A DNA stretch of 64,000 bases from JAXHUE01 sp034189655 (GTDB lineage Bacteria; Chloroflexota; Dehalococcoidia; E44-bin15). The notes under the pieces are model-generated. The model did not search any database. It was given only the letters and a program-made list of their open reading frames with translations, and was not told where the DNA came from. Below are positions 61,936 through 64,000 of the stretch, piece by piece (within the stretch, counting starts at the first letter, position 1; the number at the start of each line of letters is the position of its first letter). Made by a program: the position numbers and the translations under genes. The DNA lies in NCBI GenBank assembly GCA_034189655.1, contig JAXHUE010000006.1:12461-76460 (forward strand), given 5' to 3'.

Positions 61936-63048
61936 CTAGATATCGAGAACGTCCTTCAGCCTGTGGAAAAAGCCCTTCTCTTCCTTGGGCATCTGTACCG
62001 GGCCCAGGGTCTTGGCCAGCTCGCGGAACAGCTCTCGCTGTCGCTCGGTGAGGGAGTGGGGGGTCACCACGTGGACCATGACCAGGTGGTCGCCCCTGCT
62101 GCCCCCGTTGAGATGGGGCACCCCCTTGCCCTTTAAGCGGACGATCTTGCCCGGCTGTGTGCCCGCCGGGACCTTCACGGTGAAATCGCCGTCCACGGTG
62201 GGCACCGCCACCTCGTCCCCCAGGGCCGCCTGTGCGACGTTTAGGGCCAGGTCATAGAGTATGTCGGCGCCCCGCCTCTTGAAGAGCTCGTGTCCCTTGA
62301 CTGAGAGTACGATGTAGAGGTTGCCCCGGCTGCCGCCGCGGCTGCCGGCGTTGCCCTCGCCGCTCAAGCGCATCTGGGAGCCATCGTCGACGCCGGCAGG
62401 TATGGTGACCGCGATGGTGCGCACCCGCTCCTCTCTGCCCTGGCCGCGGCACTGGGAGCAGGGGTCGGAGATGACCCTGCCCTCACCGCCGCAGCGGGGG
62501 CAGGGGGTCACATTGACGAAGCGGCCGAAGACGCTGCGCTGTACGCGGCGCAGCTCGCCGCTGCCGTTGCACTCCGGGCACCGCTGCGGCTGGCTCCCCG
62601 GCTCGCTGCCCATGCCCTGGCAGCGGGAGCAGGCCTCTACGCGGGTGATCTCCACTTCCTTCTCGCAGCCGAACACCGCCTCCTCGAAGGAGATGGTGAG
62701 GTCGAAGCGCAGGTCGGCGCCCCGCTGCGGGCCGCGCCTGGTCTGCGTCGTCGCGCCGCCGAAGAAGCTATCGAAGATATCGCCGAAGCCGCGGAAGATG
62801 TCGAAGTCCTGGAAGCCGCGGCCAAAGCCGCCGGAGTGGCCGAAGCGGTCGTAGGAGGCCCTCTTGTCGGGGTCGGAGAGCACCTCGTAGGCCTCGTTTA
62901 GCTCCTTGAACCGCTCCTCGGCGCCGTCGTCGCGGTTGCGGTCGGGGTGACACTCGAAGGCCAGTCTCCTGAAGGCGCGCTTGATCTCCTCCGGTGAGGC
63001 CGACCGCTCGACGCCCAAGACCTCGTAGTAGTCACGCTTGGTAGTCAT
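61936..63048 (-). CDS. dnaJ: Chaperone DnaJ
   Basis: A 370-aa type I J protein. The J domain has CHPDRNRD; a Gly/Phe region follows ([10 protein letters not shown]); the zinc-binding domain has four CxxCxGxG units ([32 protein letters not shown]); the C-terminal substrate domains are intact. It works with the adjacent dnaK. Own promoter upstream. Confidence 0.97.
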   Translation of the reverse strand: MTTKRDYYEVLGVERSASPEEIKRAFRRLAFECHPDRNRDDGAEERFKELNEAYEVLSDPDKRASYDRFGHSGGFGRGFQDFDIFRGFGDIFDSFFGGATTQTRRGPQRGADLRFDLTISFEEAVFGCEKEVEITRVEACSRCQGMGSEPGSQPQRCPECNGSGELRRVQRSVFGRFVNVTPCPRCGGEGRVISDPCSQCRGQGREERVRTIAVTIPAGVDDGSQMRLSGEGNAGSRGGSRGNLYIVLSVKGHELFKRRGADILYDLALNVAQAALGDEVAVPTVDGDFTVKVPAGTQPGKIVRLKGKGVPHLNGGSRGDHLVMVHVVTPHSLTERQRELFRELAKTLGPVQMPKEEKGFFHRLKDVLDI

Positions 63049-63085
63049 CGCCGCTCTCTAAAGCCCAGGACTAACATAACACCAT

Positions 63086-63114
63086 ATTGTAATCCATCAG
63101 CCGCTACATTACAA
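63086..63114 (-). promoter_or_regulatory. Promoter of dnaJ-prmA-rsmE
   Basis: Minus-strand TTGTAA (63109-63114), 17 bp, TACAAT (63086-63091). No CIRCE inverted repeat was found in the dnaK-dnaJ gap. Confidence 0.5.
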
Positions 63115-63150
63115 GCGAGCGTGCCCCTGTCTACGGGAGGTAATAGAACA

Positions 63151-63172
63151 GGGCAGGGGTATACCCCTGCCC
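63151..63172 (-). terminator. Terminator candidate after dnaK
   Basis: An 11-bp perfect palindrome, GGGCAGGGGTA and its complement, between dnaK and dnaJ; on the minus strand it is followed by TGTTCTATT, a weak T-tract, so termination may be partial. Confidence 0.55.
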
Positions 63173-63200
63173 CTGCCCTCTTCTGATGGATGCGACATCG

Positions 63201-64000
63201 CTATACCTCGCGGAACTCGCCCTCCACGGTGCCCTCGTCGCCGGTGTCGGGCCCCTCGCCGGGCGGCGGCTCAGCGTCGGGCGGCGGCTGGTGCTGGTAG
63301 ACGGCGGCACCCAGTTGCTGCAGCGCCTCCGAGAGCTCCTGCATGGCGCGCTGCACCTCGCTTGTGTCCGTGCCCTGGAGTGCGGAGCGCACCGCGGCCG
63401 TCTTCTCCTCGACACGCTGCCTGATATCGGGGGGCACGCTCTCGCCCTGCTCGCGGAGGGTCTTGTCCGCGGTGTAGGCCATGGTATCGGCGGTGTTCCT
63501 GGTCTCCACCTCTTCGCGCCGCGTTCGGTCGTCCTCGGCGTGGAGCTCGGCCTCTCTCTGCATGCGCTCCACCTCGTCCTTGGACAGCCCGCTGGAGGCG
63601 GTGATCACTATCTTCTGCTCCTTGCCCGTGCCCTTGTCGTGGGCCTTCACGCTCACGATGCCGTTGGCATCGATGTCGAAGGTGACCTCGATCTGGGGCA
63701 TGCCCCGCGGCGCCGGCAGGATGCCGTCGAGCATGAAGCGCCCCAGCGTCTTGTTGTCCGCGGCCATGGCGCGCTCGCCCTGGAGCACGTGGATATCGAC
63801 GCTGGTCTGGCCGTCGGCGGCGGTGGAGAACACCTGGCTCTTCGATGTCGGGATGGTGGTGTTGCGCTGTATGAGCTGGGTCATCACGCCGCCCAGGGTC
63901 TCGATGCCCAGGGTGAGCGGGGTGACGTCCAAGAGCAGCACGTCCCTGACCTCGCCTTTGAGCACCCCGGCCTGGATGGCGGCCCCGACGGCCACCACCT
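63201..64000 (-). CDS. dnaK: Chaperone DnaK (C-terminal part, runs off the right edge)
   Basis: About 266 residues of Hsp70 are visible. [19 protein letters not shown] marks the linker and start of the substrate-binding domain, with [37 protein letters not shown] (shown in part) and the helical lid ending in a Pro/Gly/Asp-rich tail EGEFREV. The ATPase domain lies outside the window. No internal start is implied; the visible ATG-like codon near 63998 is inside the gene. Confidence 0.96.
   Translation of the reverse strand, partial: VVAVGAAIQAGVLKGEVRDVLLLDVTPLTLGIETLGGVMTQLIQRNTTIPTSKSQVFSTAADGQTSVDIHVLQGERAMAADNKTLGRFMLDGILPAPRGMPQIEVTFDIDANGIVSVKAHDKGTGKEQKIVITASSGLSKDEVERMQREAELHAEDDRTRREEVETRNTADTMAYTADKTLREQGESVPPDIRQRVEEKTAAVRSALQGTDTSEVQRAMQELSEALQQLGAAVYQHQPPPDAEPPPGEGPDTGDEGTVEGEFREV

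Noticed and set aside
63049..63200. CIRCE/HrcA operator between dnaK and dnaJ
   Set aside because: No TTAGCACTC inverted repeat could be found on either strand.

Overview
This window is a high-GC draft scaffold with two runs of N (10476-10575 and 31975-31984). It probably comes from an anaerobic, amino-acid and acyl-CoA metabolising bacterium, most likely Chloroflexota of the Dehalococcoidia type. The grounds are gene content: an indolepyruvate ferredoxin oxidoreductase inside a LIV transporter operon, many CoA-transferases and acyl-CoA dehydrogenases, a T-box leader, PmrT/DPPR-type glycan genes, and no respiratory genes. There is no rRNA in the window, so the taxonomy is an inference.

Layout. 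1-4518 (minus): a lipid-linked glycan cluster (DPPR-synthase-like UbiA, AglD-type membrane protein, DUF362, PMT-type glycosyltransferase). 4783-7467: AIM24-family protein, two uncharacterised proteins and a two-TM small protein. 7650-12491: an unlisted 50-aa Cys-rich protein, a crotonase, a DUF1122-like protein, a ferritin-like protein, a gap-truncated protein, a CaiB/BaiF CoA-transferase and a TrkA-C membrane protein. 12602-22726 (plus): livJHMGF, iorAB, paaK, tandem-ACT and aminotransferase, a coherent amino-acid uptake, deamination, oxidative decarboxylation and acyl-CoA module. 22723-25848: LysE exporter, hotdog thioesterase, acyl-CoA dehydrogenase and a small metallophosphoesterase. 25874-30232: a leucine-type T-box leader, then a lower-GC BNR-propeller gene, and only then leuS. 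30283-32996: dnaN and a long Ala-rich coiled-coil tail-anchored protein. 33121-35478 (minus): two adjacent acyl-CoA dehydrogenases, probably a heteromeric pair. 35729-39651 (plus): a metallophosphoesterase fused to a phage-ABA-sandwich-like domain, macro-domain protein, HDAC-family deacylase and a 3-oxoacid CoA-transferase pair. 39672-45312: DUF362, tRNA-Ala(CGC), secreted subtilase, mnmE and acetyl-CoA hydrolase/transferase. 45437-48436: MFS transporter, NYN nuclease and nitronate monooxygenase. 48469-52437 (minus): a pantothenate operon (P1 peptidase, DUF2520, panD, panB, panC) behind an apparent transcription attenuator. 52628-64000: mutM, polA, argF-der-plsY-gpsA (four-base overlaps), rsmE, prmA, dnaJ and partial dnaK.

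The most interesting points are: the T-box physically separated from leuS by a compositionally foreign gene; the attenuated pantothenate operon, in which a P1-family Ntn peptidase carries the Asn-Thr processing site of ThnT-like pantetheine hydrolases and a DUF2520 protein sits where a ketopantoate reductase is missing; the phosphoesterase/phage-ABA fusion; several promoters placed so close to start codons that the mRNAs should be leaderless; a Shine-Dalgarno-sequestering hairpin before the CoA-transferase gene; and a tiny CCGHxGEPGC protein not obvious from ORF length. I saw no CRISPR array, insertion sequence, prophage or replication origin.
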